Shown here: one piece after another, positions 62,461 through 64,000 of the stretch
Position numbering within the stretch: the stretch's first letter is position 1
Layout of the letters: the number at the start of each line of letters is the position of its first letter
NCBI RefSeq assembly: GCF_900590885.1
Contig: NZ_UUON01000050.1
Location: 248,001 to 312,000, forward strand
DNA: 64,000 nt
Direction: 5' to 3'
Source of the DNA: Pseudomonas viridiflava
GTDB taxonomy: Bacteria; Pseudomonadota; Gammaproteobacteria; Pseudomonadales; Pseudomonadaceae
The notes under the pieces: generated by a model
Told to the model about the DNA's origin: nothing
The model's database searches: none
Seen by the model: only the letters and a program-made list of their open reading frames with translations
Program-made: the position numbers and the translations under genes

Positions 62461-63795
62461 ATGTCCTGGAACAATCGCGTGGTCTGGTCGGAAGGCATGT
62501 TCATTGGAACGCAGCACTTCCAGCAGCATGACCGTTACCTGGAAAACCTGATCGACGCCCGCAGCCGCCCATTGTCCGCCGGCAGCTGGGGTTTCTCCGA
62601 GTTGCTGATCGACCAGGGCCTGCTGACCCAGGGCAAGCTGGCGATCGTGTCGGCGCGCGGCCTGTTGCCCGACGGTACGCCGTTCAATATCCCCCAGGAT
62701 GATCTGGCGCCGAGCCCGCTGAACATCGACGACAGCCTGCGCGACGGCCTGGTCTACCTGGCTTTGCCGCTCAAACGCGCCGGCGCCCGCGACACCGTGG
62801 ACGCCGGCGAAGCCCTGGAAGCCGCGCGTTACGTGAGCCAGGTGCGCGAAGTGCGCGACGACAACGCGCCGTTCGAAAACCGCGCGCCGGTGGCCGTGGG
62901 CTCGCGCGCCCTGCGCCTGCTGACCGCCCAGGATGGCATCAGCGATTACGCCGCCATCGGCCTGGTGCGCATCAAGGAAAAACGCGCCGACCGCGCATTG
63001 GTGCTGGATGACAGCTACATCCCGCCCGTGCTGGACGTGGCCGCGAGCAAGCCGCTCACCGCATTCCGTAGCGAACTGCTGGGCCTGCTGCACCAGCGCG
63101 GCGAAGCCCTGGCCGGCCGCGTGGTTGCCTCGGGCGCCGGTGGCGCGTCGGAAATCGCCGACTTCATGCTGCTGCAACTGGTCAACCGCGCGCAGCCATT
63201 GATCCAGCATTTGAGCCAGTTGAGCCCGCTGCATCCGGAGCGCCTATTCAGCGAACTGGTCAGCCTGGCCGGTGAGTTCTCGACCTTTTCCACCGCAGGC
63301 CGGCGACCCCAGGAATACCCGCAATACCAGCACGACGACCTGGCCCTGAGCTTCGCTCCGGTGATGGCGGCGTTGCGTGAAGCGCTGTCGATGCTGATCG
63401 ACAGCAAGGCCACGCCGATCCCGATTGTCGAGAAGGCCTACGGCATCCACGTGGCCATGCTCGCCGACAAAACCCTGCTCGACAGCGCCAGCTTCATCCT
63501 GGTGGTGCGCGCCGATGTACCCGGCGAAACCCTGCGCTCGCGCTTCGGCCAGCAGAGCAAGGTCGGCTCGGTGGAGCACATCCGCGACATGGTCAACCTG
63601 CAACTGCCGGGCATCGGCCTGCTGCCGTTGCCGGTGGCGCCGCGCCAGATCCCCTACCACGCAGGCTCCACCTATTACGAGTTGGACCGTGGCAGCGAGC
63701 ACTGGCAGCAGTTGAACAACTCCGGCGGTTTTGCCTTCCATATCGCCGGGCAGTTCCCGGGCTTGAACCTGGCCTTCTGGGCGATCCGAGGATAA
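62461..63795 (+). CDS. tssK: T6SS baseplate protein TssK
   Basis: 444 aa. Diagnostic start NRVVWSEGMFIGTQHFQQHD, mid-segment HPERLFSELVSLAGEFSTF, and the C-terminal receptor-like domain with YYELDRGSEHWQQL. Connects baseplate wedges to the TssJLM membrane complex. GGAG lies just before the ATG, 18 nt after tssJ. Confidence 0.96.
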   Translation: MSWNNRVVWSEGMFIGTQHFQQHDRYLENLIDARSRPLSAGSWGFSELLIDQGLLTQGKLAIVSARGLLPDGTPFNIPQDDLAPSPLNIDDSLRDGLVYLALPLKRAGARDTVDAGEALEAARYVSQVREVRDDNAPFENRAPVAVGSRALRLLTAQDGISDYAAIGLVRIKEKRADRALVLDDSYIPPVLDVAASKPLTAFRSELLGLLHQRGEALAGRVVASGAGGASEIADFMLLQLVNRAQPLIQHLSQLSPLHPERLFSELVSLAGEFSTFSTAGRRPQEYPQYQHDDLALSFAPVMAALREALSMLIDSKATPIPIVEKAYGIHVAMLADKTLLDSASFILVVRADVPGETLRSRFGQQSKVGSVEHIRDMVNLQLPGIGLLPLPVAPRQIPYHAGSTYYELDRGSEHWQQLNNSGGFAFHIAGQFPGLNLAFWAIRG

Positions 63796-63801
63796 ACCGC
63801 G

Positions 63802-64000
63802 ATGCATCCCAATGATGATGACCGCACCCAGTTCATGCCGCGCCCGGGTGGCCGCGCGCCGGAGCCTGCACGCGTAGAACCGTCGCCTCTGGCGATGCCG
63901 GCAGCGCCGATGCTCACCGGTAAAAGCCAGGGCCTCAACCCGCTGGAAAGCGCCGCCGGCCCGCTGTTGGCCTTGCTGACGCGGCTGCGCAACACCATCG
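63802..64000 (+). CDS. tssL: T6SS inner-membrane protein TssL (DotU), 5' part only
   Basis: The ATG at 63802 opens a frame running off the window (66 codons seen): MHPNDDDRTQFMPRPGGR, a Pro/Ala-rich stretch, then SQGLNPLESAAGPLLALLTR, the usual beginning of the DotU cytoplasmic domain. The N-terminal sequence and its place after tssK fit TssL of H1-like systems. Whether it ends in an OmpA/peptidoglycan-binding domain cannot be seen. Confidence 0.85.
   Translation, partial: MHPNDDDRTQFMPRPGGRAPEPARVEPSPLAMPAAPMLTGKSQGLNPLESAAGPLLALLTRLRNTI

Overview
The window is a chromosomal stretch of a Pseudomonas, most likely of the P. fluorescens group. The evidence is gene order and repeats. The order pstS-pstC-pstA-pstB-phoU / response regulator / M23 peptidase / CNNM protein / phoR-phoB / ubiA-ubiC / rubredoxin / rubredoxin reductase / HU matches the conserved Pseudomonas order, as does aspA-lysR-purE-purK. 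Protein-coding DNA is GC-rich, and the intergenic regions carry many copies of the REP/REPIN palindrome typical of fluorescent pseudomonads. No rRNA, tRNA, CRISPR array, prophage or insertion sequence was recognised.

Layout, 1-23.7 kb: a MocR-type regulator is tail-to-tail with a very large dermonecrotic-toxin-like (DUF6543-type) protein. Next come a polyamine module (acetylpolyamine amidohydrolase plus periplasmic polyamine-binding protein, with an AraC regulator), an asparagine/aspartate module (asparaginase, alanine/Na+ symporter, aspartase, and a divergent HypT-like LysR regulator), purEK behind an attenuator-like leader, then housekeeping and envelope genes, an MHS-family transporter and a GAF-GAF-GGDEF-EAL protein.

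23.7-40.7 kb holds the phosphate regulon. pstS, pstC and phoB each have a recognisable Pho box, and phoR/phoB lie 4-6 kb downstream of phoU. After them come the ubiquinone entry genes ubiC-ubiA (chorismate to prenylated 4-hydroxybenzoate), rubredoxin with its reductase, and an HU-family nucleoid protein closed by a strong terminator.

40.7-64 kb is a type VI secretion locus with the divergent architecture of the P. aeruginosa H1-T6SS. Leftward are tssA-tssB-tssC-hcp-tssE-tssF-tssG-clpV-vgrG-eagR-rhs-immunity; rightward are fha(tagH)-tssJ-tssK-tssL, the last cut by the window edge. The leftward operon ends in an Rhs effector with a prePAAR motif, transmembrane segments, a PAAR-like domain, an Rhs cage and a PD-(D/E)XK-like C-terminal toxin, followed by an unrecognised immunity candidate. 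Downstream lies an AT-richer graveyard of displaced Rhs modules: a headless Rhs tip with a GIY-YIG-like toxin broken by an in-frame TAA, its Sel1-like immunity candidate, and a second Rhs-core fragment. This polymorphic toxin island is the most unusual part of the window. Other points of note are a DnaA-box-like 12-nt tandem repeat in the mocR linker, interlocked divergent Pho promoters at phoB, a probably leaderless pstC transcript, and the purE leader.
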